From CALBPI01 sp039027435 (GTDB lineage: Bacteria > Pseudomonadota > Gammaproteobacteria > Steroidobacterales > Woeseiaceae): a stretch of DNA of 64,000 bases. Position numbers and translations under genes: made by a program. A model generated the notes under the pieces. The model searched no databases. It saw only the letters and a list, made by a program, of their open reading frames with translations, and was not told the DNA's origin. Position 1 is the stretch's first letter; every line of letters starts with the position of its first letter. Positions 33,826 through 43,757 of the stretch are shown here, piece by piece. Location of the stretch: positions 62,001 through 126,000 of the forward strand of contig JBCCKF010000011.1 in the NCBI GenBank assembly GCA_039027435.1, read 5' to 3'.

Positions 33826-36800
33826 GTGACGAGTTCAAACACGACATCACCTGCTTCGGGCAAGACCGAACAGGGCCGGGCGAGCATGCAGCAGGCTTAT
33901 CAGATCGTCAGCCAGGAATTGGCGAAGACGGTCAACCAGGCGCGCGTCACCCTCGAAGACGCGATCGAAGGCCGCGGTCCGCGCCAGGCACTCGCTGGGT
34001 GTGCAGATCACCTTCATGAGGTATCCGGCGTACTCAGAATGGTGGAGGTCTTTGGTGGATCTTTGCTGGCCGAAGAAATGGAAAAGACCTGTCGGTATCT
34101 CGCTGGATCTAAACACGAGCAGAGCATTCAGGACTTAGCCCTTGATGCGCTGACCCGTGCCATGGTGCAACTGCCGGCCTACCTCGAGCGAGTGCATGCA
34201 GGTGGGCGAGACATCGCGCTGGTACTGTTGCCGATTTTGAACGATCTGCGCGCAGCGCGCGGCCAACCACTGTTGTCCGAGAGCACGATCTTGCTGCTGA
34301 ATCGGACACCGAGCGAGTCGGTTACGGTCAGCCACCGCGGCGCCGATCCGAGCGAAGACTTCGTGTTGCTGTGTCGCAAGGTGCGACCCGCCTTTCAGTT
34401 GGCGTTGCTCGGTCTGCTCAAGGCTGACGGGGATAACGCAAAACCCTATTTGGAAAAGTTACGACGGATGGCAGTCGCATTCGAGCGAGCGGCAGCGCGT
34501 GACGATGTCTATCGACTCTGGTGGGTGGTTTCTGGCGTCCTCGATGCACTGATCGATGACGGGCTACCTCTCAGCGTTTCTGTAAAGCGACTTCTGGGGC
34601 AGGCCGACCGACGGATCAAGAAGACGATCGATCATGGCCTTGAGAGCTTTGATACCGATCCGGTTTCCGATCTTTTAAACAGTTTGTTGTTCTACATCGC
34701 GCGAGCGGAGCATCCGGGTGATCGGGTCCTTTCCATTCGCGATGCGTTCGGGCTCTCTGACCCGCTGCCAACGCAGGCAGAGGTTGATGATGTCCATGGA
34801 GCGATGGCCAAGCCGAGCATCGCACTGATGCAGACCGTCGCAGCGGCAATTCGTGAGGATCTTTCCGCGGTCAAGGATGTGCTGGATATCCATGTCCGCA
34901 CCGGCGAAACCGATGCGCGCAAGCTTGGTCCACAAGTGGATTTGCTCGGCAAGATCGGTGACACCCTGGGGGTGCTCGGGCTTGGCGAGCAGCGCGGTAG
35001 CGTGCTTCAGGAGATCGATCGGCTCCAGCAACTGATCGACAACGATGTTGAAGATGCCGAGCAGGATGTCCTGCTGACCATCGCGGCAACGCTGCTCAAA
35101 GTCGAGTCGTCGCTCGAACGTCACCTTACCGAGTTGGTGGCACCTGACGAGACTGAGACGAAAGACGTATCGAGTCTGCCCGCGGAGAGCGATGCTCCTG
35201 AGGACCTCGGCGAGGTGCGCAAGGTGTTGATGCGTGAGTGCATTGTCAATCTTGCTCGTATCAAGGACACGTTGACACAGACCATGGAAGGGCGCGCCGA
35301 TGCTGTTGCTATCGATGCGGTGCCCTCCCTGACGGATGGCATCATCTCTGGCTTCCAGATGTTGGAGCTCGATCGCGCGGCTGATCTATTCGGTCGACTT
35401 GCGCGCTTTATTCGCGTGTATCTCGGTGCAGCGAACCAGACGTTGGCCACCGACCAGCAGGATCGCCTGGCTGATGCATTGGTCAGCATCGAGTACTACA
35501 TGGAAACGCTGGCCGCGAATCGCAAGGAACCTGGCTATATGCTGGATAACGCCGAGACCTGCCTGTTGGTGCTCGACGAAGTCCGCAAACAACTGGAGCA
35601 ACCGGTCACCGACATTGGTGCGGCTACCCAGATCACCAGTGCGCCGGATTTTGCTGCGGCAGAGAACGCGACCATCGCAGACGGTACCGAGGTGATTCGA
35701 TCACCCGTCGTTACCGACGACACAAGCAGTATTGATCCTGAGCTTCTTGAGCTGTTCATTGAGGAAGCGAAGGAAGAGGTGCGCAGCATTCGACAACTGT
35801 TGCCGCGCTGGAAAGGCGATACGACCGATATGGACGCGCTGATTACCGTGCGACGGTCGTTCCACACGCTTAAAGGTAGTGGACGGATGGTTGGCGCCGA
35901 GCGTATCGGTGAGTTTTGCTGGCAGATCGAAAACCTGCTCAATCGGGTGATCAACCGTACCTTAGCGCTTACGCCGGCAATCGCTGACTTTGTTATCGAG
36001 GCTGCCGATGCGGTGCCCGCACTGATCGAACAGCTTGAGGTGGGCACACAACCGACTATCGATGTCGATTTGCTCAGCGCCAAGGCGCAGGCCTTTGCGG
36101 AAGGCGATCCTGATGCGGCCAGCTTGACGCGTGCCTCAATGGTCGAGGATGCCGAGCCGCTCGAGATGGATCCCGTACTGCATGAGATCTTCGCTAAGGA
36201 AGCTGAAGGTCACATGAGCGTGATTGACGGATTCCTCGAAGACTCCAAGGTGCCGCCGGTGCCGGTGTCCGAGCCACTCTATCGCGCTTGCCATACACTG
36301 CACGGCAGCATCAATACCGCGGGCTTGCAACGTGCGACGCCATTGAGTGGTGCACTGAACCAGCTCGTGCGGCGTGTGCACGACGGCGAGGCGGAGCTTG
36401 ATGCGAAGGCGCTGAAATTGATCGAGCGCGCAGTCTCTGAGTTGCGAGCGGTGATCAGCAGTGTCAACACGACGGCAGCGCTCAATGACCTTGAGCCTTT
36501 GGTGGCGGAAATCGAGGGGCACACGGCGTTTCTCGCGAAAGAACAGACGCAGCGACTACGTTCTTCTGACCGGGTTCTGCCACCGGGCTATGAGCCTACG
36601 GAAGTCCTGGATCCGATAGAAGCGCCTGTCGCCACCAGTGATTCGACCTCCCTGCACGATATGCCGGACTACGATCCGGAGATTGGCGAGATTTTCACCG
36701 AGGAGGCCGGAGAGATCCTCGAGCAAGTGGATCAGGCTTTGGAGCGATGGCGCTCACGCGATCCTGCAGCGCTTGGAGAACTCAAGCGCTACCTGCATAC

Positions 36801-39567
36801 ACTGAAGGGCAGCGCCAACATGGCGGGTATCGGTTCATTCGGTAACCTCAGTCATGAGTTGGAGACGCTCCTTATCGCACTTGACGACGAGCGTATTGCG
36901 GCATCGGACCAAATCGACAGTCTTCTGCGTCAGTGCATCGATAGCTTGCACGAGATGCGCGATACGGTCCTCGATGGACGACTACCAGCGCCGCGGGAGG
37001 ATCTTGGTGGCACCGTTCGATTGGTCGCACTCGGTGAGCCGGTGCCAGATCCGCTGCCGAGTGCACAACCGGTTCAGCGCGGTTTCAGTGACGAGGAGTT
37101 GGTGGATATCCCCGATGGCTCCACGAGTGATGCAGAGGCATCAGTGGAACCTGAGGAAACGGGCGTCATCGACAGTGAGTTGATTGATGTAGCGGCGCTG
37201 TTCCCGGATTCGCCTGACGATGCGAATGAGACCATCGCCGCAGACGATGCCGGTGCGGATATTCACGAGGTCGATGAGGAAGATGACCTCGGTCCGCATG
37301 ACGAGACGCAGCAATGGACGGACGACAAACTCCAGACATCGGATTCAGAGCCTGATGCCCCTGACGTGTCGAATGTGGTTGTGCTACATGAGTCTGCAGA
37401 TTCCGTCGAGGACAAATCGGCGCCGGAGGAAGGTGCAGAGGATGGCGTCGATCCAACCGATAGCCTGATCGAGCGGTCACAGTTCCTCGAGGCGTTGATC
37501 GACGATGCTGCCGAGAAGTTCGCTCGAGCAGGCGTTGACGGCGATGATGAAATCACGATAGCGGCCGACGACGCGGCACCCGATGAGGATGCCCATGTTG
37601 AAACAATCGTCGCCGAAGACGCTTCCGAGCCACTTCAAACCTCGGACAACGAGGAGCGCTTCACAGAGGAAACCGACGCTGAGGACACGGCTGAGCCGTC
37701 CGAAAGCGCCGAGGTGGTTGATCTGCCAGGCACCGGTCTGCCGACACGAGAGGCGGCTCGCGAACGCACCGAGTTTGCGCGTGTCGACTCGCGACTGCTC
37801 GAAGACATGCTCAATGCCGCAGGTGAAATCAGCATCTACCACGGCCGCCTGAGCCAACAGGTCAGTTCTATCGATTTTCATCTGGCCGAGCTGACACAAA
37901 CGGTTACGCGCCTACGCGAACAATTGCGGCAACTGGAAATTGAAACCGAGGCGCAAATCCTGCACGGCCACGAAGGTGAACGAGGGCGCGAGGATTTCGA
38001 TCCGCTCGAGCTCGATCGCTATTCCAAGATTCAACAGCTCTCGCGGGCATTGGCGGAGTCCTCTAACGATGTCGACAGTCTGAAGGGGCTGCTCGGCGCT
38101 GTGACCAGCGAAGCCGACACTTTGCTGACGCAACAGGCACGAGTGACAGCCGAACTGCAAAATGGACTGATGCGAACGCGTATGGTGCCGTTCGAGCGTC
38201 ATGTCGCGAGACTATCGCGGTTGGTGCGACAGACCGCGCAGGAAACCGGCAAGCAGGCGGAGCTCGCGGTCGAAGGGGCGTCTGGGGAGCTTGACCGCCA
38301 GGTGCTCGAGAAAATGCTGCCACCGCTGGAGCACATGATGCGAAACGCGGTGGTGCATGGCGTGGAGTCGCCCGAGGCGAGACAGGCGAACGGCAAACCA
38401 CCGGCAGGTCAAATCACGATTCGACTCCACCGCGAGGGGTCGGAGATGGTCATGGACATCGCCGATGATGGCGCTGGACTGAATGTGGACGCGATACGCA
38501 CTAAGGGCGTAGAGCGGGATCTCATCGGACAGTCCGACCGAATCAGCGACGAAGCTGTGATGGACCTCATCCTCGAACCCGGATTCTCTACAGCGCAGTC
38601 TCTGACGCAGGCAGCGGGACGTGGGGTCGGCATGGATGTGGTGGCAAATGAGGTCAAACGTCTCGGCGGGTCGTTGCGTATCACTTCGATGCCGGGGCAG
38701 GGGACCAACTTCACTATTCGGTTGCCTTTCACTCTGGCGATCACTCAGGCGCTGATCGTGCGTTCCGGCGAAGAGGTGTTTGCACTGCCGTTGCCGACGG
38801 TCGAAGGTGTCACGCGGGTGCAGCGAACCGAGATCGAACAACGCCTTACGCAGGAAACGCCCGCTTTCGACTACGGTGAACATACCTACCGGCTACGTCA
38901 CCTCGGACCATTGGTCGGTGGTGCACAGGGTCGTCTGGCGGAGGACGAACAAGCGGCGATTCCAGTGATCATGATTCGGGCAGGGCAGTATTCGACCGCG
39001 CTTCTGGTCGACGAAATGCTCACGAGTCGAGAGATCGTGGTGAAGGCTGTCGGACCGCAAATCTCCGGGATCACCGGGGTTTCCGGTGCCACGATTCTGG
39101 GTGATGGTCGTGTTGTGCTGATACTCGATCTGCCGTCGCTGGTTCGCCAGCAGCAGCCGGTGGCCGAAGTTCAGGCGGTTGAGCCGGAGCAGTCCGCGGA
39201 TCCATTGATTCTGGTTGTCGACGATTCAATCACCGTTCGTCGCGTTACCGAACGTTTCCTGAAGCGCAATGGCTATGAGGTTCTGACCGCACGCGACGGA
39301 CTCGATGCCGTCAGCGTTATTCAGGAACATCAGCCGGACGTCATTCTCCTGGATATCGAGATGCCGCGAATGGACGGGTTCGAATTCGCAACCCACGTTC
39401 GCAATGACGCTCGTTTTGCCGAGACGCCGATCATCATGATCACGTCGCGAAGTGGTGAGAAGCACCGTGCGCGCGCAATTGAGATCGGTGTGAATGACTA
39501 TCTTGGCAAACCGTATCAGGATCACCAGTTACTCGATGCCATACGCTTGCAATTGGAGGCATCCTGA
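33826..39567 (+). CDS. chpA: Hybrid chemotaxis kinase ChpA/PilL with multiple Hpt domains
   Basis: 1913 residues from GTG 33826. Hpt-type phospho-acceptor motifs are visible at His680 (RRSFHTLKGSGRMVGA), His823 (CHTLHGSINTAGL) and His991 (LHTLKGSANMAGI). The N-terminal 600 residues are helical, Hpt-like and lack an obvious His. A long acidic linker covers roughly 1080-1310. The kinase core follows: a dimerisation helix, the ATPase N-box near 1503 (HMMRNAVVHGVE), GRGVGMD near 1597, a CheW domain, and a receiver with Asp1799 and phospho-Asp1843. It phosphorylates PilG/PilH. Pseudomonas ChpA is longer and has more Xpt domains. Confidence 0.94.
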   Translation: MTSSNTTSPASGKTEQGRASMQQAYQIVSQELAKTVNQARVTLEDAIEGRGPRQALAGCADHLHEVSGVLRMVEVFGGSLLAEEMEKTCRYLAGSKHEQSIQDLALDALTRAMVQLPAYLERVHAGGRDIALVLLPILNDLRAARGQPLLSESTILLLNRTPSESVTVSHRGADPSEDFVLLCRKVRPAFQLALLGLLKADGDNAKPYLEKLRRMAVAFERAAARDDVYRLWWVVSGVLDALIDDGLPLSVSVKRLLGQADRRIKKTIDHGLESFDTDPVSDLLNSLLFYIARAEHPGDRVLSIRDAFGLSDPLPTQAEVDDVHGAMAKPSIALMQTVAAAIREDLSAVKDVLDIHVRTGETDARKLGPQVDLLGKIGDTLGVLGLGEQRGSVLQEIDRLQQLIDNDVEDAEQDVLLTIAATLLKVESSLERHLTELVAPDETETKDVSSLPAESDAPEDLGEVRKVLMRECIVNLARIKDTLTQTMEGRADAVAIDAVPSLTDGIISGFQMLELDRAADLFGRLARFIRVYLGAANQTLATDQQDRLADALVSIEYYMETLAANRKEPGYMLDNAETCLLVLDEVRKQLEQPVTDIGAATQITSAPDFAAAENATIADGTEVIRSPVVTDDTSSIDPELLELFIEEAKEEVRSIRQLLPRWKGDTTDMDALITVRRSFHTLKGSGRMVGAERIGEFCWQIENLLNRVINRTLALTPAIADFVIEAADAVPALIEQLEVGTQPTIDVDLLSAKAQAFAEGDPDAASLTRASMVEDAEPLEMDPVLHEIFAKEAEGHMSVIDGFLEDSKVPPVPVSEPLYRACHTLHGSINTAGLQRATPLSGALNQLVRRVHDGEAELDAKALKLIERAVSELRAVISSVNTTAALNDLEPLVAEIEGHTAFLAKEQTQRLRSSDRVLPPGYEPTEVLDPIEAPVATSDSTSLHDMPDYDPEIGEIFTEEAGEILEQVDQALERWRSRDPAALGELKRYLHTLKGSANMAGIGSFGNLSHELETLLIALDDERIAASDQIDSLLRQCIDSLHEMRDTVLDGRLPAPREDLGGTVRLVALGEPVPDPLPSAQPVQRGFSDEELVDIPDGSTSDAEASVEPEETGVIDSELIDVAALFPDSPDDANETIAADDAGADIHEVDEEDDLGPHDETQQWTDDKLQTSDSEPDAPDVSNVVVLHESADSVEDKSAPEEGAEDGVDPTDSLIERSQFLEALIDDAAEKFARAGVDGDDEITIAADDAAPDEDAHVETIVAEDASEPLQTSDNEERFTEETDAEDTAEPSESAEVVDLPGTGLPTREAARERTEFARVDSRLLEDMLNAAGEISIYHGRLSQQVSSIDFHLAELTQTVTRLREQLRQLEIETEAQILHGHEGERGREDFDPLELDRYSKIQQLSRALAESSNDVDSLKGLLGAVTSEADTLLTQQARVTAELQNGLMRTRMVPFERHVARLSRLVRQTAQETGKQAELAVEGASGELDRQVLEKMLPPLEHMMRNAVVHGVESPEARQANGKPPAGQITIRLHREGSEMVMDIADDGAGLNVDAIRTKGVERDLIGQSDRISDEAVMDLILEPGFSTAQSLTQAAGRGVGMDVVANEVKRLGGSLRITSMPGQGTNFTIRLPFTLAITQALIVRSGEEVFALPLPTVEGVTRVQRTEIEQRLTQETPAFDYGEHTYRLRHLGPLVGGAQGRLAEDEQAAIPVIMIRAGQYSTALLVDEMLTSREIVVKAVGPQISGITGVSGATILGDGRVVLILDLPSLVRQQQPVAEVQAVEPEQSADPLILVVDDSITVRRVTERFLKRNGYEVLTARDGLDAVSVIQEHQPDVILLDIEMPRMDGFEFATHVRNDARFAETPIIMITSRSGEKHRARAIEIGVNDYLGKPYQDHQLLDAIRLQLEAS

Positions 39568-39569
39568 CC

Positions 39570-40034
39570 ATGTCAGCCGCAAGTGAAGAGCTCTATAGTC
39601 TGCTCGTTCCGTTGAACGAAGATCGACTCATCGTGCCGCGAGCGTGTGTAGCTGAAGTCGTTCGTTTATCGACTCCCGAGCCGATTACCGATGCGCCAAG
39701 CTGGATGATCGGGTCGCTCGACTGGTCCGGCAGAGCGGTGCCGACAGTGTCCTTCGAATCGATGATGGGCAGGTCGATGCCCGAGCTGGGCAGCCGCACA
39801 CGCGTAGTGATTTTTCATGACACCAGCGGGAAAATCCGCGGCGGGTATTATGGGTTGCTTACGCAGGGCTTCCCGCAGCTCGTGCGCGTCAATCGTGATG
39901 TATTAAAAGTCGATACGACCGAGCAATTCGATGTCGATGATCCGGTCGTGACGCGAGTGCGGATGATCAACGAGTACCCACTGATTCCGGATCTGGACGT
40001 TATCGAATCGCGATTGGCTGAGATCGTGCTCTAG
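39570..40034 (+). CDS. CheW domain protein (ChpC-like)
   Basis: 154 residues: a single CheW fold, YSLLVPLNEDRLIVPRACVA, MIGSLDWSGRAVPTVSFES and YGLLTQGFPQLVRVNRDVL. It starts 2 bp after chpA. Position and fold match ChpC of the Pil-Chp cluster, a second adaptor possibly recruiting other receptors. Its TAG overlaps the rsmE stop in a CTAG palindrome. Confidence 0.85.
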   Translation: MSAASEELYSLLVPLNEDRLIVPRACVAEVVRLSTPEPITDAPSWMIGSLDWSGRAVPTVSFESMMGRSMPELGSRTRVVIFHDTSGKIRGGYYGLLTQGFPQLVRVNRDVLKVDTTEQFDVDDPVVTRVRMINEYPLIPDLDVIESRLAEIVL

Positions 40035-40768
40035 GCTAGATCGCCCCAACGATGTTGGATGACTGAAAGCAACGAGATCGCAGCGGTTTCCGTCCGCATC
40101 ACCCGCCTGCCAGCGCTGATGCTCATCCAACCGACGTTTGACGCGATCTCGATCTCATCGTTGGAGAGGCCACCTTCAGGTCCGATGAGTATTGCGACGC
40201 TCTTGGGTGCGGGTTGCTCCAACTTGGCGGTTAGCGGCTCGCTCGCCTGCGGCGTCGCTACAAGGCGTCGCTCTGCGCTCACCTCACGCAGCGCTGTTTC
40301 CAGTGGCACCGGTGTTGTTATCGTCGGCAGAAATCGTCGGCCACACTGCTGGCACGCGGCAATCGCGACCTTCATCCAATGCGCTTGCTTCTGTGCGCCG
40401 CCTACCTCGTCCAGACGCATGAGAGAGCGTTCACTCGTGACCGGCACGATATGGTCTACACCGAGCTCCACCGCTTTCTGAACCACCATATCGATCTTGT
40501 GTGAGCGAGACAGACACTGAAGCAGCGTTATCGCAACGGGTGAGCGATCATCGGCGAAAGCAACGTTCGAGGTCAGCACGACGGCCTCGCGTTTGCCGAG
40601 TGCAAGCACTTCTGCGGACGCTGAGTGACCCTGCCCATCGAAGAGCTCGAGTGTGTCACCGATCCGCGCACGTAGCACCCGGCCGATATAGTGCGCTTGC
40701 TCTGCACTCAGCGCGTGTTCCGCGTCGGGCGCAATCTCGGTCTGGATATGTATTCTCTTCGCGGCCAT
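40031..40768 (-). CDS. rsmE: 16S rRNA m3U1498 methyltransferase RsmE
   Basis: 245 residues from ATG 40768; the open frame to 40879 is unsupported and overlaps ampD. SPOUT fold: RIHIQTEIAPDAEHALSAEQ at the N-terminal PUA-like domain, QKAVELGVDHIVPVTSERS, and the knot region SVAILIGPEGGLSNDEIEIA. It methylates U1498 of 16S rRNA. Divergent from ampD with a 39-bp gap. Confidence 0.95.
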   Translation of the reverse strand: MAAKRIHIQTEIAPDAEHALSAEQAHYIGRVLRARIGDTLELFDGQGHSASAEVLALGKREAVVLTSNVAFADDRSPVAITLLQCLSRSHKIDMVVQKAVELGVDHIVPVTSERSLMRLDEVGGAQKQAHWMKVAIAACQQCGRRFLPTITTPVPLETALREVSAERRLVATPQASEPLTAKLEQPAPKSVAILIGPEGGLSNDEIEIASNVGWMSISAGRRVMRTETAAISLLSVIQHRWGDLA

Positions 40769-40807
40769 TGGATTGACGCTCGTTGTGCTGCTGGTCACCA
40801 TAGTTGC

Positions 40808-41392
40808 ATGCATAGCGAGACACAAACTCCTGTACTTCGTATCGATCCGGAAACGGGCTTGCTGGACACAGTCCGGCAATCGCCGTCACCGAATCAGGAT
40901 GCGCGCCCGGACGGCAGCCAGTTGGACTTGATCGTCGTGCATAGCATTTCCTTACCTCCGGGCGTCTATGGCGGCCATGAGATCGATGCATTGTTTGGTA
41001 ACGATCTTGATCCCGATGCGCACCCATACTTTGCTGCAATTTTCGATCTCAGAGTGTCGGCGCATTGCCTGATTCGAAGGACCGGTGAGATCACTCAGTA
41101 CGTCCCTTTCGAGCGCCGAGCATGGCATGCGGGCGCGTCCAGTTTCGAAGGCAGGACGCGTTGCAATGATTTTTCGGTAGGCATTGAGCTTGAAGGCACC
41201 GATACAGACGCGTTCACGAGTGCGCAGTACGGCGCCCTCAATGCGCTGATCGATGCACTGCGAGTGACCTATCCTTCGCTGGCGAATGCAGCGGTCGTTG
41301 GTCACAGCGATATCGCACCTGGCCGAAAAACCGACCCGGGGACCGGCTTCGACTGGTCACGAGTACATGCAATCGAAGCGCGCGACGGTTAA
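40808..41392 (+). CDS. ampD: 1,6-anhydro-N-acetylmuramyl-L-alanine amidase AmpD
   Basis: 194 residues from ATG 40808. Zinc-ligand regions of the amidase_2 fold are clear: DLIVVHSISLPPGVYGG, VSAHCLIRRTGEITQYVPF and VVGHSDIAPGRKTDPGTGFDW. It cleaves anhydromuropeptides in the cytosol for cell-wall recycling and controls AmpR-type beta-lactamase induction where present. Followed by ampE after 10 bp. No ampR or ampG is in the window. Confidence 0.95.
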   Translation: MHSETQTPVLRIDPETGLLDTVRQSPSPNQDARPDGSQLDLIVVHSISLPPGVYGGHEIDALFGNDLDPDAHPYFAAIFDLRVSAHCLIRRTGEITQYVPFERRAWHAGASSFEGRTRCNDFSVGIELEGTDTDAFTSAQYGALNALIDALRVTYPSLANAAVVGHSDIAPGRKTDPGTGFDWSRVHAIEARDG

Positions 41393-41402
41393 AGTCTAAG
41401 GC

Positions 41403-42305
41403 ATGAAAATCCTCGCGCTGTTTGTCGCTTTGGTTCTGGAACGGATGGCAACGCATCTGTTTCATTGGCGGGAACTTCGGTGGCTTGATCCCTTGCTCGA
41501 TGTGTTCCTGGTACGAAGTCGGAGTCTGTCCGGGGTAACCCCCTACCTGTGGGTGCTGCTCGCCCTGGCAGTGGCGGTTGCGCCAGTGGTCATCATCCGT
41601 TTGCTGCTCGATGAGGCGTGGCTCGGTTTGCCTTATTTCGTTCTGTCCGCCGCGGTGTTGTTCTTGTGCCTCGGACCGGAAGACATCGGCGAGGAGGTTG
41701 ATCGGTGGTGTGCCGCCGTGCGGTCGGGTGATGAAGAGGAAGAGCGTCGCAACGCCAAGGCGCTCTTGGAACGTCGTTTCTCAGACCGTATCGCAGCCCG
41801 CACAGACGTAGCGGGTGCTGTTTTCGCCCAGGCCAACAATCGCATCTTTGCGGTCATTTTTTGGTTCATCCTGCTTGGGCCGATCGGCGCATGGTTGTTT
41901 CGAGTCTCGGATCTCGCGAGGCGGCGCGCGCTGTTTCAGGCTAAGCGCATGGCCGAGAGCGAGGACGTCGCAGCAGATTGCGAGCAGCGTGCTGATGATG
42001 TGCACGCGGTGCTTGCCTGGCTTCCCGCGAGGCTATCTGCGCTCGGTTACTTGTTCGCGGGTAACTACGACGAAGGCCGAGCTGCGTGGCACAACCTCGA
42101 GACTGGCGACAGTCTTGCCCGGCATAACGAACGGTTGCTTTCCGAGGTTGGATTTGCTGCGTTGAATCTGACGCGTTCGGAAGATGAGCCCGAGGCGGAT
42201 TGGGCGATACGCGCGGCGCGATGTTCGAAGAACCTGGCGCTGCGAACGCTATGGTTCTGGCTCGTCGGCGTTGCCGTTCTCACCATTGCGGGTGTTGCAA
42301 TCTGA
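41403..42305 (+). CDS. ampE: Regulatory signalling modulator AmpE
   Basis: 300 residues, four or so membrane segments (for example residues 2-16, 45-65, 68-84 and 284-300). The CobD/CbiB-like start MKILALFVALVLERMA and the LGPEDIGEEVDRW and FAVIFWFILLGPIGAWLFR blocks fit AmpE. It is an inner-membrane protein whose action on beta-lactamase induction is unresolved. Its TGA overlaps the ATG of btuF. Confidence 0.9.
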   Translation: MKILALFVALVLERMATHLFHWRELRWLDPLLDVFLVRSRSLSGVTPYLWVLLALAVAVAPVVIIRLLLDEAWLGLPYFVLSAAVLFLCLGPEDIGEEVDRWCAAVRSGDEEEERRNAKALLERRFSDRIAARTDVAGAVFAQANNRIFAVIFWFILLGPIGAWLFRVSDLARRRALFQAKRMAESEDVAADCEQRADDVHAVLAWLPARLSALGYLFAGNYDEGRAAWHNLETGDSLARHNERLLSEVGFAALNLTRSEDEPEADWAIRAARCSKNLALRTLWFWLVGVAVLTIAGVAI

Positions 42306-43144
42306 TGCATCGCTATCTGCTAGTGATATGCGTCGGGGCCATGATAGCGGGATGCTCAGAGCATGATTTAGAGGCTCCAGAGCGCGCTGCGTCCGACGAC
42401 GTTCGAATGGTGACGTTGGCGCCACACCTCGCAGAGATCGTGTTTGCAGCCGGTGCGGGCGAGTCTCTGGTGGGGGTCAGCGCATACTCTGATTACCCAG
42501 AGGCGGTCGAGGCACTACCGATCGTCAGCGATGGCTTCCAGTTGAATGCCGAGGCGTTGCTCGCGGTCGAGCCTACCGTGATTCTCGCATGGGGCGGTGG
42601 CGGTCAATCGCGGATGCGCGAATTGGCAGCGTCGCTCGAAATCCCGTTGGTCGAGATCGCAGGTCGTCGATTGCAGGACATTGCGCCTGCCATCCGTCAG
42701 GTCGGTGAAATCGCAGGGACTTCAAGCGTGGCGGAGACTGCAGCGCAGCAATTCGAGATGTCGCTTGAGAATCTCGAAGGCGCAGCGGAGCCATTGACTG
42801 TGTTCTACCAAATCGGTCAACAACCACTGTATACCGTTGGTGGCCAACACTTCATCGCCGACCTGATTGCCCTGTGTGGCGGCGTCAACGCTTTCGCTGA
42901 TCTTTCTGAGGCCGCGCCAACCATCGCGGTCGAAGCGGTTGTTGCGGCCGATCCTGACGTTATTCTGACCACCGAAGGCGGGGTCGATGGCGCTATCGAG
43001 CTATGGTCAAAGTGGCCCTCGCTAACCGCTGTTAGCGAGGGCCAGATTCTTGGCGTGCCGGGTGATCTTGTGAATCGTCCTGGGCCGCGATTAGCACAAG
43101 GGGCGGCAGCGGTATGCGAGGCGCTGCGCTCGGCATCGATCTAG
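42305..43144 (+). CDS. btuF: BtuF-like periplasmic cobalamin-binding lipoprotein
   Basis: 279 residues from ATG 42305, joined to ampE by TGATG. The lipobox is IAGC (Cys18), so it should be lipid-anchored. A helical-backbone binding protein (Fe3+/B12 type) follows: MVTLAPHLAEIVFAAGAGES, VGVSAYSDYPEAV, LAVEPTVILAWGGG and FIADLIALCGGVNAFADL. It would hand B12 to the permease. Neighbouring pduO-type and btuB genes support B12 over siderophore. A 14-bp perfect inverted repeat lies within the coding region near codon 240. Confidence 0.88.
   Translation: MHRYLLVICVGAMIAGCSEHDLEAPERAASDDVRMVTLAPHLAEIVFAAGAGESLVGVSAYSDYPEAVEALPIVSDGFQLNAEALLAVEPTVILAWGGGGQSRMRELAASLEIPLVEIAGRRLQDIAPAIRQVGEIAGTSSVAETAAQQFEMSLENLEGAAEPLTVFYQIGQQPLYTVGGQHFIADLIALCGGVNAFADLSEAAPTIAVEAVVAADPDVILTTEGGVDGAIELWSKWPSLTAVSEGQILGVPGDLVNRPGPRLAQGAAAVCEALRSASI
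43013..43044. repeat. 14-bp perfect inverted repeat inside btuF
   Basis: Arms TGGCCCTCGCTAAC and its exact reverse complement flank a 4-nt loop CGCT. It lies wholly in the btuF coding region and is not followed by a T-run. An RNA copy would form a very stable hairpin. No second copy was noticed in the window. Confidence 0.75.
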
Positions 43145-43170
43145 GTCGTGCGCTGTTGCCGGTGCCTAGA

Positions 43171-43746
43171 TTATTCGGCTGGCGTTTCCGCGCCGCGGAC
43201 ACGATCGGAATGCCACAAGACTTCTTCTCCACCGCCAGTGCGAGCGAGCACACGTGCGATCACGAAAAGCAAATCCGATAAGCGGTTCAGGTAACGCAGC
43301 GACTCAGGATTGATTTCGGCATCTCGAGAGAGCGTCTGCACGCGCCGTTCCGCACGACGGCAAATGGTGCGGGCAAGATGACAGGCTGCAGCCTGAGGAT
43401 TACCACCCGGCAAAATAAACTCTTTCAGCGGGGGTAGTTCATCATTGAACTTGTCGAGTTGGCGCTCCAGCCGGCTGACATACTCAGCGGTGATGACCTG
43501 ATGGCCAGGAATGCAAAGCTCAGCGCCGACATCGAATAGATCGTGCTGGACGTCGGTCAGGCAGTTCACAATGACCGTGTTGTCGATCTGGTAGGACAAG
43601 ACCATACCGATGGCGCTATTGGCTTCGTCGACGGTGCCATAGGCCTCGACACGGTCGTCATCCTTCGCGACGCGCGAGCCGTCACCGAGCCCGGTTTCAC
43701 CTGCGTCGCCGGTACATGTGTAGATCTTGCTGAGTCGATTGCCCAT
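43171..43746 (-). CDS. Cob(I)alamin adenosyltransferase, PduO type
   Basis: 191 residues. The PduO/MMAB features are KIYTCTGDAGETGLGDGSRV at the N-terminus, VEAYGTVDEANSAIG, LPGGNPQAAACHLARTICRR and PESLRYLNRLSDLLFVIARV. It converts cobalamin to adenosylcobalamin. It lies 11 bp after the btuB stop on the same strand, so it probably shares the riboswitch-controlled transcript. Confidence 0.95.
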   Translation of the reverse strand: MGNRLSKIYTCTGDAGETGLGDGSRVAKDDDRVEAYGTVDEANSAIGMVLSYQIDNTVIVNCLTDVQHDLFDVGAELCIPGHQVITAEYVSRLERQLDKFNDELPPLKEFILPGGNPQAAACHLARTICRRAERRVQTLSRDAEINPESLRYLNRLSDLLFVIARVLARTGGGEEVLWHSDRVRGAETPAE

Positions 43747-43757
43747 GCCTGCCCTGC

